Shown here piece after piece: positions 51,991-63,963 of a DNA stretch of 64,000 nt; positions within the stretch are counted from its first letter, which is position 1, and each line of letters starts with the position of its first letter. The stretch comes from Panorpa germanica. Taxonomy: Eukaryota > Arthropoda > Insecta > Mecoptera > Panorpidae. The notes below the pieces were generated by a model, which saw nothing but the letters and a program-made list of their open reading frames with translations, was not told the DNA's origin and did not search any database. Made by a program: the position numbers and the translations under genes. Where the stretch lies: positions 310,001 to 374,000 of the forward strand of contig CAVMBN010000126.1 in NCBI GenBank assembly GCA_963678705.1. The letters run 5' to 3'.

Positions 51991-53184
51991 TGCAACAAGG
52001 CATTTAGCTTCTTTAGGATAACCATAATTGCAAATGATTGATTTTCAAAACAAAAGATGGCAAAATACTAAAATAATTATTTCGGTTAAATTATATTATC
52101 AAATAATAAATATATTTTAAAACTTAATTAAAATGCAAAGGTATTGAAAATAAAGTAAATTGAAAATTTCAATAATTAAAACATAAATAATAATTGACAA
52201 AGGGTAGATTGAAGTAATTTAAAATGATTAAACGTTTAACGTTTAACCAGTAAGTATTCTAAAAAAAATATATTACAATGCAGTAAGGAACATTAATGTT
52301 TAACTCAAGGTTATTATACAATACTTTAAAGAAAAAATTGTATACGCGTGCCAGGTGTGATCTGGAATGTTTAACAATTTTCAAAGAATTAAAGATAATA
52401 ATATAATAAGGCTTTTGTTTAAATGGTTTTATATAGATAACGATTATAACTATATAAATAAATTTTGACTATATAAAATAACACGGGGTGCACGTGACAA
52501 GTACAAATTTTTATCATATGTTCTAAAGCAATACCGGTAAGATTGAGATGGGAACTATCGAATCAATGCTTAATAAGCCATATATGATTGCAAAAAATAG
52601 AAAACGCTACTCGAATCTACAAGGTAATTGCTAAAAATTATCGTTGATGTGGTTATTTGCTAAAATAACCTAAGTCTTGCTTAATAAATTAACAATCTCT
52701 TATGCTGATCCAAAAAATCTATAAATGAATATATAAAAAGGTACATGGATCAAAGAAAGAAGCAATATTAAACGATACAAGGTATAAATGAAAGAATACT
52801 TTAGGATTATTTTACTATTGGTCGCCACTCTGTGCTTGATGTGTGGATGACTCAGAAGCTGTAATGATTACTCAGATGGTTTCTACGCGTACGTCTCAGT
52901 ATACGATTAATTTCGTTGTGACTTATTGTGATGTCTCAAAGTCTTCACGGTGTTAAAACTCAAAGGACCTTGTATAGTTGTTTGTCCTGAAGAGATATTG
53001 TACAATAAAATGCTAATCTTGGATCAATTGTAAGTTGAATAAAAATACAGCATCCGATTCGTACAGGACTTGATGTTAGATAGATGTTCTGTGAGACCTT
53101 ATGTACTGATGCGCTAGTTTAGGATAAATTAATTTTTAGCTACAAAATCCGGCTCGAACGGATCAAATGTTAGTAGGCAGGATA
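51991..53184. other. BEL 5' leader of unit A, no gene seen
   Basis: A/T-rich sequence colinear with about 62290-63470 of unit B. No coding frame supported. Its right end holds a primer-binding-like word twice (about 53149-53175 and 53185-53205), each with GGCTCGAA followed by CAAATGTTA. Confidence 0.6.
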
Positions 53185-53201
53185 TGGCTCGAAGGACCAA
53201 A

Positions 53202-53674
53202 TGTTAATAAGCCAATCGTGCGTATTTTCAGAACTACGCTTGGTTGAGAATTCTTGAGAGGCAAGCACAGGAAATTAAAGATCTTTACTTAAATTAAACA
53301 TAAAAATCAACTTGTATATTTTATCACATATAATTCACAAGTTTAAATAACAATAACGATGACTAATATAACAAAGTAGCTTGTAATAAATTGATAGTAA
53401 TAAATTAGATAGTAATAAAGTAAGAAAGGAAGTAGAAAGTACGTAGCTAAGAAACGCTCTGATAACAGCGCTGTCACTTATATAGGCTAGGAAAAAGAGA
53501 AGGGATTGTGACCAGCTATAATCTGGTTGATAAAGGAGGTCTCTGGTAACGCAAATATAAACGAATTAGGCCACATGTGGTGAATAAAGAACTTATTAAA
53601 ATAAAATTATAAAAATTATAACGAAATAATAAATTAAGGACAACAAAATACTTTACAATAAGAAAGACGAAACA
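53202..53674 (-). repeat. BEL LTR shared between units A and B
   Basis: 473 bp bounded by TGTT and AACA. It matches 63490-63963 (474 bp) with several percent divergence. A minus-strand TATATAAG (about 53478-53485) fits a promoter. On its left lies the primer binding site (minus strand TTTGGTCCTTCGAGCC, 53185-53200) of unit A; on its right the 3' end of unit B pol. It thus acts as 5' LTR of A and 3' LTR of B. Confidence 0.7.
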
Positions 53675-53682
53675 CGGTTTGT

Positions 53683-53952
53683 CTAAAGACAAAATTTGTT
53701 TAAGTCAGTCTTCTTCATGCTCCACCGGTTGATATGCTGAGGCAGATCAAGATTGTCTAGTGGCAGAGGGGCGAGACGCCTGACGGCTCTGGTTACTTCT
53801 TTAAACTTTGTTTGCAGAACAGCAACTCTCGTAAGTGAATCATTAACAGCTTGATGACGCGACCAATTGCACATTGTGTCGGGGGTAAATCGTCTTAATA
53901 AATCATAACCAATGATTCTACATGAAGTTTTGTATTGGTTAAAGTTTTCCAT
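53683..53952 (-). pseudogene. BEL integrase C-terminal region, unit B
   Basis: 89 open codons ending eight bases before the LTR. The C-x-W-S, T-R-V-A-V-L-Q-T and V-R-R-L-A-P-L-P-L elements fit the BEL integrase tail near the end of pol. Sequence 53953-54278 continues the integrase with interruptions. Confidence 0.6.
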
Positions 53953-54278
53953 TTACTACGCTGTTAGCAATGGTTTATGTAATTAGAAGTCCACCTTTTC
54001 CTGTACTGCTGAACTTATTCTTGCACGTGTGCAAAACGTTGCATCTGGTTCAAATTAACAGGTGCACCTGCAGGCATGTTGCTGGTAATTTGACGACCAA
54101 TAAGTAAGTGTCCAGGAGTGATAGGAGTAAGGTCATTGGGATCTGATGACATTAGATAGAGAGGGCGGGAGTTTAATATTGCTTCTATTTAAGTCAAGAA
54201 TGTGTACGTATCTTTATAAGATAAATGATTATTTAAAAGTACCTTTTTTAAATGACTCTTAGTAGACTTAATATTTGC

Positions 54279-54611
54279 TTAACATAACCCACCAAAATGT
54301 GGGGAACGTGGCGAAATGAATTTCCATATGATAGATAATTCAGAAGCAGAGATCGACAATTTAGATGAATTATACTTATTTGACAAAAATTTAGCAAGTA
54401 CATTGTTTGTTCCTACAAAATTAGTACCGTTATCAAAATATTTGGACGGCTTTGCTTGACGCGAAATAAAACGATTAAGTGCTGCCAGGAAACATTGAGA
54501 CGATAATTCAGTTACTAATTCCAAGTGTACTGCTTTAGTACCGAAACATATAAATAAACAAATATATGACTTGTTTAAATTGCTACTGCGACCATAACGA
54601 TTTGTTATCAT
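54279..54611 (-). pseudogene. BEL integrase core, unit B
   Basis: 110 open codons with Y-I-C-L-F-I-C-F, A-V-H-L-E-L-V and D-N-G-T-N-F-V-G, the second catalytic Asp motif, plus P-P/S-R-S-P-H-F-G-G close to the end. All are BEL/Pao integrase signatures. Upstream of it, 54612-55538 is degenerate RT/RNase H with no open frame above 60 codons. Confidence 0.85.
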
Positions 54612-55538
54612 AACAGGGTCAGCATAATCGACGCCAGTAATCCTGAAGGAAAAATCAAAAACTTCTGTCAGAGGGTAAAGAACTTATCATTTAAAGCATA
54701 TGATGCAATTATAAACTAAAGATTTAGCTAGTGATATTCCTCAAAAGGGCCAGAACTGGTCTCTAACAAAGAATAATAAAGCTTGTGGACCTAAATGGAA
54801 CAGTCTTATATGTTCATGTTGCATAACTATTTTGTAAGTGGGTGCTTAGGGTGCAATATATAAGGGTGCTTTTTATCAAAAGTAAAATTTAAATGTCGTA
54901 ATCGACCTCCTACACGTATGATGCTATTATTATCCAAAAAAGCATTTAGAGATAATAATTAACTACTATTGTGCAGTGGTACGTTTTCTTTCAAAGAACT
55001 TATTTCTTTAGAAAAGTGTTCACTTTGCGACAATCTCAACAATAAATGAATTGCATGTTGTTAGTTTCGTAATAGGAGTAATGTTGTATTTAAATTCGTA
55101 TAACATTAAGTTCTACTTGACGCCTAATGTCTTAAAATGTTTTGAGTCGCCTAAATCCAAATGAAAGAACTTATCAGACCTATCATTTTTCATATTTGAA
55201 AGTACAGTAGGTGAATTAACTATCCACTTTCTAAGATTAAAACCCGCACTAGATAAAATAGTATTATTTTAACACAGCGGCTCGAAAGTTCTGCTAAATC
55301 GTCAGAACTGGTAATTAAATCGTCAACGTAAAAGTCGTTTAATATTGAATCCGCTGCTTTAGGATTTATGACTTGTGATTTACAACCTAGCTGAGTGAGG
55401 CTCCTAATAGCTAAAAATGATGCGGCTGCCGTGCCGTAAGTAACAGTATTTACCCGATACGCTAATAATGGTTTGTCGGGCTAAAAACACCAAAGGATTT
55501 AATGCAAATCTCTTTGCGACGAATCTACTAACACACAC

Positions 55539-55829
55539 TCACATCATAGCTATATCTGCTATTACAACGTAATTATATAAACGAATTTCAGTTAGTAATG
55601 TAAAGAGATTACTTTGAATAGTAGGGCCATTAGCCTGTAGCTCGTTCAGTGAAATGCCTGTTGTTGTAGGTATAGAGCCGTTGAATACTACTCGAAGTTT
55701 ACTCGTGGTACTACTTGGTTTCAACACACCATTGTGCGGTAAAAAGTATAAAATGTCCATGGGTGTTTGGACAGGATTAAGGGTCATATGGCCTATTAAA
55801 ATAAACTCTCCCATAAAAGAATTATACAA
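55539..55829 (-). pseudogene. BEL reverse transcriptase N-terminal fragment, unit B
   Basis: 96 open codons with Y-F-L-P-H-N-G-V-L-K-P, K-L-R-V-V-F-N-G-S and S-L-N-E-L-Q-A-N-G-P-T, ending A-D-I-A-M-M, the first palm motif region of BEL RT. The catalytic Y-x-D-D part is not recoverable by eye. Confidence 0.85.
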
Positions 55830-56265
55830 TTACCTTAACTCAGTGTCTGATGACAATTTCTTTTTAAACGATAAGAAACGTTTTGTAGCGTTATTTTTCT
55901 AATAGCGTTCTCGGTTTTTATGAAGGGATAGTAACAACAAACCGACCAGTGGAGTTACGAATTGTAGTTCGTTTAAAATGGTCTTCGCAGGCTAATTCTT
56001 CCGCAGTATGTGGATTACAGCTTTCTACAGATTCAATTATCCAGGACTTGGAAAGTTGATTTTGTATTGGTGAATAATAACAATGTGATCGTACGTTACT
56101 ATTAGCTGCTTTAGTTCCTATTACAATTTAATTAAGTGTGGTATTCTGAACGCTTATAAGATTACTAACTAAACGTACCTTTCCTATTCGTAGAAGGTTC
56201 CAAAAAATGTCTGCTCCTAGCAGCAAGTCTACGCGATCAGACTTGTTAAATTGTGGGTCTGCTAA

Positions 56266-56760
56266 TTAAATGTGTGAGGGAATTTTCAGAATAGTTATGT
56301 TTAAATTTGTATGTGGTATGTTGTCTGTTATTTTAAAAATAACTAAACAGTCAACATATGTCTTATAATAAGTAGCTAGTGATTCGAGTTGAACGCTTAT
56401 CTTAGACGTTACGTTTGTCTTAGTTTTGCCTTTATCAGATATAGCTACATTCGTGGGTGTAGAAGTTACCTTTAACCTGTTTGCTTCTCGTTTAGTTACA
56501 AAACTAGTTTGGCTTCCATTGTACAATAAAGCGCGTGCGAAAATTGATTTACCATTACTATCGGTTACTTTAACTACAGCAGTAGAAATTAACACCTGCC
56601 CTGAGTTTACTACTTGACTAGTGAATGTGTCGCTAGAAGTACTTGGCTGTGATGAATCAGATTGAGAAGTAGCTAAATGTAAAAACGTGTAGTGTTGTTT
56701 GTTGCATATATTCCAGAGAAAACTAGAAGTGCACTTCTTAGTGTTGTGTCCCTTTCTCAA
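56266..56760 (-). pseudogene. BEL gag zinc knuckle and protease, unit B
   Basis: Homologous to the unit A frame at 47553-48104. The protease motif reads A-R-A-L-L-Y-N-G-S-Q; the catalytic Asp is Tyr. Just left, at 56200-56215, the sequence is continuous where unit A is joined to the Polinton array, so this is the unoccupied version of that site. Confidence 0.8.
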
Positions 56761-57267
56761 ACAGTTTAAACATAACGTGCGTTTTTAATTTTTTTTAATG
56801 CGTGCGGAAATGGACAATTTTAGGAAAGCTTTTCATTGGTAAACACGATGTGTATCACTACAAAAATTGCATTTGTTGTGCTGTGTTACAACTAATGAAC
56901 GTTGAGATTTAAATTTCGTATTAATTTAAAAGTTATCGCTTTGTTCGTCTAATTCGTGAGCTCTATCTAACATAAAGGATAAGAAGGAATCCACTGTTTG
57001 ATAATCTGTTTTAGATTGCGGAATAGACTGCCCGTGAGCCTTTGTCGTAGCGTCTAACTTTTGTGATGTCAATACGGTGACGAGTTAGTTCCATCTGAGT
57101 TCTAACTTTTTTTTTTTTTATTTACAAGGTAATTACAACTAAGCAAATTTGCTTATCTATCAATTTTTATATATAATAAGTACAATACGTATTCCAGATC
57201 CAATCCACTGACTAGTTCCGAAAGATTTATATTACACACTTCTTATTGTGTGGTACAGTGGTAGATA

Positions 57268-59937
57268 TCACAGGGTCAGGTCTTGAGGCTTGGTCCTCTT
57301 CAATCTACGCAGATCTGTTCTCGTATCGAGAAACTGCAATATTTCATTATTTTGGTGGTCTTGTAGACGTAGCAAATGTCTACTCGCTGCCTTCTTGATT
57401 TCATCGTCTACGGTGGGCATCTTTAAGTCACGATGTAGATTTTCATTTCTGATGTACCATGGCGCATCTGTAATACTACGCAGTACTTTATTTTGAAACG
57501 TTTGTATTTTCTTTAAATTGGTTTTCTTGGTACAACCCCACAGTTGTATACCATAGGTCCAAATGGGTTTCAGTATTTGGTTGTATAATACCAGCTTGTT
57601 ATGCACGGTCAGCTGTGAGTGCCTTCTTATTAACCAATGCATTTTTCTGAGTTTAATATTTAGCTGCTCTCTTTTCATTTTGACATGCTCCTTCCACTTG
57701 AGCTTCACATCTAGTGTCATACCTAGGTATTTCGCTGTGTTGGAGTAAGGTATTGTTTGTGAGTTGAGGGTAACTGCGAAAGGAATAGTTTTCCTGTTTG
57801 TAAAATTTATGTGCGTTGATTTGGCTTCGTTCAGCTTAATTCGCCATTTCTTTGTCCACATATAAACCTCATTAAGCGATTGCTGCAGTTTACTATTCAC
57901 TTCTTCTTCTTTCTTCCCAGTAACCATTATTGCAGTGTCATCTGCGAAGGTAGCTATTGTGGCATTCTCAGGTTGTGGAATATCCCTTGTATATAATAAA
58001 TACAAAACTGGTCCAAGGACGCTACCCTGGGGCACTCCTGCTTTTATTTGCTTCATCTCAGAGTACTCATCTTCTATTTTAACTCTAAAATGTCTACCTT
58101 TTAGATAGGATTTGAGAATGAGGTACCATTCAGCAGGTAAATCCTTTTGCAATTTGTGTTCTAGTCCTTGGTGCCATACTTTATCAAACGCCTGTGCCAC
58201 ATCCAGAAAGACGCTGGAACATATTTGTTGCGTTTCAAGTGCTTTTTCGATGATATTAGTTATTCGATGAACCTGTTCTATTGTCGTGTGTTTATTTCTA
58301 AATCCGAATTGATGATCAGGAATTAGCCTTCTTTCATATATTATTGGCTTCAACCTTTTCAGGAGAAGTTTTTCAAATATTTTAGAAATAACTGGCAGTA
58401 GTGAAATTGGCCGGTAGCTCGTGACTTCATTTGGTGGTTTACCTGGTTTAAGTAACATTATCACTTCAGCTACTTTACATTGGCTAGTGACGTATAGTAG
58501 TCTGATAGCTGCATTAAAGTGATGTAGGAGTTTTCTCAGTGCTATATCCGGTAATTCTTTATTTACCTTACCCGTTATAAGGTCAAATCCCGGGGCTTTT
58601 TTGGCATTTAAATCGGTCTTAATTATGTGTTTTAGTTCTTTGAGAGTTACTGGAAGAATTTTGAGGTTGTCTTTTTTTGCAGTGCGAGCGATGTCTTCTT
58701 CGGTAGTCTGTCGAGCATATGGCTTAAATGTTTTCTCTAAATATTCAGCGAATAGGTCTGTTTTTTGCTTGTTGTTGACCATCCATGATCCGTCTTCTGT
58801 TTTGATGGGTGGGTTCTGGTTTTTCGGCCTCTTCAATGCTTTCGCTGCTTTCCATAATGAGTAGTCCGTTTCCTTGTCTGCAGAGAGCTTTCTCAGGTAC
58901 TAAGCAAAGGTATCATTCTTGATTTCTTTCAGCAGTTCTTTTAAACTATTAGCTAATGTATTTAGAATGGTTTTGTCCTGGGGTGCTCTAGTAATTTGCC
59001 ATTTCTTTCTAGCTTTTCTTTTTTTGTTGACAAGTTCTCTAACCTCTTTTGGAAAATTGATATTAAAATTTTCTTTTACTTTTATTTTTGGAGAATTTCG
59101 CCATGCCGCATTTTGAATTGCTTTTACTAAAATGTCAACATCGTCTTCCAGTTCTTTAGGTGTTTTCAGCGGTATTTGTAAATTTATATCTTGTTCGAGA
59201 TTTTTACGGTATCCTTCACAGTCTGTTTTTTGGTTAATGAGACTTGGTGGAGTACTTCTCATTATTATTGAACTACTAATGGTGAGTATGATCGGTGTGT
59301 GATCCGATGATATTGTTTCATCACTACCTATGTGCATGTAGTTTCTTGAGAGCCCTTTTGTTATATAGAAGTCAATGAGATCTGGAATTTTTTCATTATC
59401 TGTTGGCCAGTACGTTGGCATTCCCGTGGATAGGAACTCACACTTATAATCGCAACCTGCCTGATAGAGCTCCTTTCCTTTGGCCGTGGTTAAGCGAGAG
59501 CCCCAGAAAGTGTTTTTGGCGTTGAGATCTCCTCCAATGATAAATTTGTTGCCTAGAGTTTTAAAGAGATTTAAAAAGTCTTGTTTTTTAAAATTATATC
59601 GTGGTGGACAATATATGGCTGCAATTTTGAATGCTTGGTTTTGTATTTTCATTGAAATTGTTGTAACTTGCATTTCTTCTATTTCAATGTTTACTTCTGC
59701 ATTGTGTTTTACTCTTTCGTGAATAATTATAGCTGTTCCTCCCCTCGCTTTATTTGCTGGATGATTTGATTTGTAAATGCGATAATTATTGAGCTTGATA
59801 TACGACTCCCGTGTGAAATGTGTTTCGGACACAAGGCATATATTAACTTTTTTAAGATGCATAAATAGTTCTAATTCGTGAATGCGTCCTTGCAATCCGT
59901 TGGCATTCCAGGCAGCTATTGTAATTACGTTATTCAT
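57268..59937 (-). pseudogene. LINE ORF2, endonuclease and reverse transcriptase, one amber codon
   Basis: Residues 1-230 are an APE-type endonuclease (A-W-N-A-N-G-L, S-E-T-H-F, G-G-D-L-N-A-K, S-D-H-T-P-I). A TAG at 58900-58902 interrupts the frame after 345 codons. The same frame then reopens with the jockey-type RT: Y-R-P-I-S-L-L-P near 58430, G-V-P-Q-G-S-V-L-G-P near 58020-58050 and the catalytic F-A-D-D at about 57940. The C-terminal part includes a W-x-Y-G-I-Q-L-W-G-C segment typical of this clade. Confidence 0.92.
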
Positions 59938-61360
59938 TTCTGTTTCCTTGTCGCATTGTTATCAAACCAGTTTCTAGTTTTTGTATTTTCTCAAAAATTT
60001 GTTTGTTTACATTTTGCTGCTCGTTCATATTGTTAAGAATTTGATTAAGCATTCCTTCTATTGTTCTTTTTTCTTCTCTACCGCTGGCAATCTGGCTGTA
60101 TGTTTTAGGCGCTTCGCTGCTTGCGCTACTTGCTTGTATATTTGCAGGTTGAATCTCCTTTTCCTGTGTATACCTTCGTTGTACTTGTTCTTGCTTCTTC
60201 TGCTTTGTAATATTGTCCCTTCTGTTTTAAAGTTCCATGGCTACTACACACCCTCTGTAGCTAGCTTGATGATCTCCTTTACAGTTGATGCATATGGGAG
60301 TCGTCTTTCTACTTACTGTACAAGATATGGTATTGTGTTTTCCAGCACATCTCACACATCGTGGATCTTTATTGCAGTAGCTTTGAGTGTGATTAAACTC
60401 CTGACACCTCTTGCATTGTGGTATTAAACGTGTGTTTTTCCGAAGCGGTTCTATTTTTACTACTATATTTAGTATGTTTCTTATTTCATATATTTTGTCT
60501 ATACTCTCCTTATTGTCAAAAGTTAGCATAAATAGCGGTAGTCCCCGCTTCGTAGTCTCTCGTTTCTCGTTTATTTCTTTTTTGATTATGTTGATTGCAT
60601 CCAGCACTTTTAATCCTTTCCCTTTAAGATCTTCAATGATATCATTTTTGTCGCATGATGGATGCAGCCCTTTAGCCATGACTTTAATTGTTCTTTCGTT
60701 TTTATCCTCATAAGTATGCCATTGAAGTTTCTTATCATTTAGTTGGGCGGCTAATGCTCAGTACGCATTATGATCAGGGGTATTTATCTTCCAGGCATTG
60801 TTGCTTAAAGAAGTGACTTTGCATTCTTGTTCTGTACTTCTTTTTATTATCTGAAACAATGTTTTGTACTCCTCTACCCCTGCTACATTTATAGGTGGAG
60901 GACGGTTACTATTATTTTGTTTTTGTTGGGTATTTTCAGTTTTGTTAACGTCCTCTAATTTTCTTGAGTTTACCTCTTTTTCTGGTGTGATGTCGTCTGG
61001 TGATGCGATTGCTTTTCGTTTCTTTGATTTTCTCTTGAAGATCCAGTCGGTCTCCCGAATTACTTCATCTTCATCTGTTCCATATTGTTCAACTTCTTCA
61101 TTTCTCACTGAATTATTTCCAGCCTTGTGCGATGGTTTAATTCCTTGAGCAATGTCTTGTAGTTCCCTTACTTGCTGCTTTAATTCTTTCACAGTTTTCT
61201 CAAGTATGGAACTTTGTTTCCTCTCTTCTTCCCATGCTAGTTGCCATTTTTTTGCCTCTGCATTTTCTATATTTTCTATATTTATTTCTGGTTCTATGCA
61301 TCTTTGAAGTGGGCCAGAATGCTGCTGGTTGGTATGCGTAGTAGGCGGGGAACGCATCAT
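59934..61360 (-). pseudogene. LINE ORF1, gag-like RNA-binding protein, two nonsense codons
   Basis: A Glu/Lys-rich coiled-coil N-terminus, then a basic stretch, then after a TGA at 60758-60760 the PRE/C2HC region. Its zinc knuckles are C-K-R-C-Q-E-F-N-H-T-Q-S-Y-C, C-V-R-C-A-G-K-H and C-I-N-C-K-G-D-H. A TAA at 60227-60229 interrupts the C-terminal tail, whose frame then runs open into the ORF2 start. Confidence 0.85.
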
Positions 61361-61578
61361 CCTCCCCTTGGGAGGAGTCTTGTTGCTACCTCTAATATTT
61401 ATTTATTTCAAACGAAAACCGTGTAGAAAGAAGAATATTCATGTTACATCAATGTTACTGGCACTATAACTATCAACTTATAAATAATACAATTAATATT
61501 ATATTAAATATGAAGAATGACTTTATAAACTGAACTGAACACTTTGACTATCCAACCATGAATAAATTTATAACTTTT

Positions 61579-62290
61579 GTTCTAACAGAATCAAGGCTAT
61601 TTTCGAAGGCCTTGACATGTTTTCTGATAGCGGCGGCTGTGGTTCTTAAACTTCTACTCGACTTAGTAATCAGATTCGGGATGTTTAAGAACGATTTTAT
61701 ATGATGGGAAATTATCTTTTTCTCATTGTCATATGCTTCGAAAATAAGACTCCAACACAACTTATAATTTTCAGCCTTGATTTCTATAGAAGTAATTATG
61801 TCAAAAGCTGCACCTTTTAGACAGCTTTGGAAGAGATGGCTTTTTGTAATTCGTAAACCTGCTCTGACTATGTATTAAGCTTACGTAGCTTGACTTAAAT
61901 AATTGCAATTCGGATATGTCACCATAAAAGTCTGGTACGACAATATGAAGTAGCTCAATGTCATTGTCGGTACTGTGGTTTAAACGCAAATCAAAAGAAA
62001 CGGGTGGTGGATTAGAATAGATCAATATTTCATTCTAAACATTCGAATATTGATTCTAAAGTTAAATATTTAATATTGAATTCTTCACGGATTTTGTCAA
62101 TGCGTGCCACTTTCTTATTATCATCAGCTACCATTACTTGTTTATCTATACAGATGCTGCTAAGTTCGGATAATAATGGCAAACAAATTCTCTTATACGC
62201 TTTAATGTTTTGTATATTATACGTAGATGGACCGTTTTCGTTAAATTTCTTTATTAATTTAGTATATATTTCTAAATTAGCTTGACAAAA
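61579..62290 (-). pseudogene. BEL gag remnant, unit B
   Basis: Two short frames (61579-61760 and 61801-62025) with V-V-P-D-F-Y-G-D-I-S-E and E-A-Y-D-N-E-K-K, matching BEL gag segments. A further stretch to about 62290 is read with stops. The LINE interrupts it at the left. Confidence 0.7.
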
Positions 62291-63489
62291 ATGCTACAAG
62301 GCATTTAGCTTCTTCAGGATAACCATAATTGCAAATGGTTGATTTTTAAAACAAAAGTTGGCAAAACACTAAAATAATTATTTTGGTTAAATTATATTAT
62401 CTAATGATAAATATATTTTAAAACTTATTCAAAATGCGAAGGTATTGAAAATAAAGTACAATAAAAATTCCAATAATTAATATATAAATAATAATTGACA
62501 AAGGGAAAATAAAAGTAATTTAAATTTGATTAAACGTTTAACAGTTTATTGTTCTAAAAACCAGTAAGTATTCTAATGAAAAAATATTACAATGCTGTAA
62601 GGAACATTAATGTTAAACTCAAGGTTATTATACAATACTTTAAAGAAACAATTGCAAACGCGTGCCAGGGGTGATCTGGAATATTTAACAATTTTTAAAA
62701 AACTAAAGATGATAATATAATAAGGCTTTTGTATAGGTGATATTATATAGATAACGAATATAACTATATAAATAAATTTTGACTATATAAAAAACACGGG
62801 GTGCACGTGACGAGTACAAATTTTTATCATATGTTCTAAAGCAATACCAGTAAGATTGATATAAGAACTATCGATTTAATGCTTAATAAGCCATATATGA
62901 TTGCAAAGAATAGAAAACGCTACTCGAATCTACAAGGTAACTGCTAAGATTTATCGTTGATGTGGTTATTTGGTAAAATAACTGAAGTCATGCTCAATAA
63001 TATACTAATCTCTTATGCTGATCTAAAAAAACCAACAAATAATTATAAAAAAAGGTACATGGATCGAAAAAAGAAGCAATAGCAAACGATACAAGGTATA
63101 ATTAAAAGAATAATTTAGGATTATTTTACCATTTTTCGTTACTCTGTGCCTGATGTGTGGATTACTTAGCAGCTGTGGTGATTACTCAGATGGTTTCTAC
63201 ACGTACGTCTCAGTATACGATTGATTTCGTTGTGACTTTCTGTAAATTCTTAAAGTCTTCACGGTGCTAAAACTCGAAGGACCTTGTATAGTTGATGTCC
63301 TTAAGAGATCTTGTAGAATGAAATGCTAATCTTGGATCAATTGTAAGTTAAATAAAAATCCAGCATCCGATTCGTACAGGACTTGATGTTAGATAGGTAT
63401 TCTGTGAGACCCTATGTACTTTTTCAGCCCCAAAATCCGGCTCGAACGGATCAAATGTTAGTAGGCAGGATATGGCTCGAAGGACCAAA
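62291..63489. other. BEL 5' leader of unit B with primer binding site, no gene seen
   Basis: Colinear with 51991-53201. Primer-binding-like words at about 63437-63460 and 63474-63489. No coding frame supported. Confidence 0.6.
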
Positions 63490-63963
63490 TGTTATTAAGC
63501 AGATCGTGCGTATTTTCAGCACTACGCTTGGTTAAGAATTCTTGAGAGGCAAGTACAGAAAATTAAAGATCTTCACCTAATATAAATATAAAAATTCACT
63601 TGTTTATTTTATCACATATAATTCACAAGTTTAAATAACAATAACGATGACTAATATAACAAAGTAGCTAGTGATAAATTGATAGTAATAAATTAGAAAG
63701 TAATAAAGTAGCAATGAAAGAAGAAAGTACGAAACTAAAAGACGCTCTGATAACAGCGCAGTCTCTTATATAGGCTAGGAAAAGGAAAAGGGATTGTGAC
63801 CAGCTGCAATCTGGTTGATGAAGGAGGTCTCTGATGGCGCAAATATAATTGAATTGGGGCAACATGGCGTGAATAAAGAACTGATTAAAATAAAATTACA
63901 AAAATTATAACGAAATAATAAATTAAGTACAACAAAATACTTTACAATAAGAAAGACGAAACA
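63490..63963 (-). repeat. BEL LTR, 5' of unit B
   Basis: 474 bp, TGTT...AACA, homologous to 53202-53674. The minus-strand TATATAAG lies near 63766-63773. Confidence 0.7.

Larger units (their letters stand above)
47493..53201 (-). mobile_element. BEL/Pao LTR retrotransposon unit A (interrupted fragment)
   Basis: Minus-strand BEL sequence cut on the left by the Polinton array and split at 48411-51349 by a gypsy element. It is colinear with unit B: 47493-48410 matches 56206 onward, and 51350-53201 matches about 61605-63489. The RT and integrase part should lie beyond the left end of the Polinton array, outside the window. Confidence 0.85.
57107..61578 (-). mobile_element. jockey-type non-LTR retrotransposon (LINE), near full length
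   Basis: The minus-strand element has its poly(A) at 57107-57119 (T run on the plus strand). GTTCTAAC occurs at both flanks (57099-57106 and 61579-61586) as target duplication. It carries ORF1 and ORF2 overlapping in ATGAATAA at about 59932-59939. Inserted in BEL gag. Positions 61361-61578 are its 5' untranslated region. Confidence 0.88.
53675..63489 (-). mobile_element. BEL/Pao LTR retrotransposon unit B (degenerate, split by a LINE)
   Basis: In minus-strand order: gag (about 62290-61579), LINE insertion (61578-57107), zinc knuckle and protease (56760-56266), RT (about 55830-54650), integrase (54611-53683). Flanked by LTRs 53202-53674 and 63490-63963. All coding parts carry stops. Confidence 0.85.
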
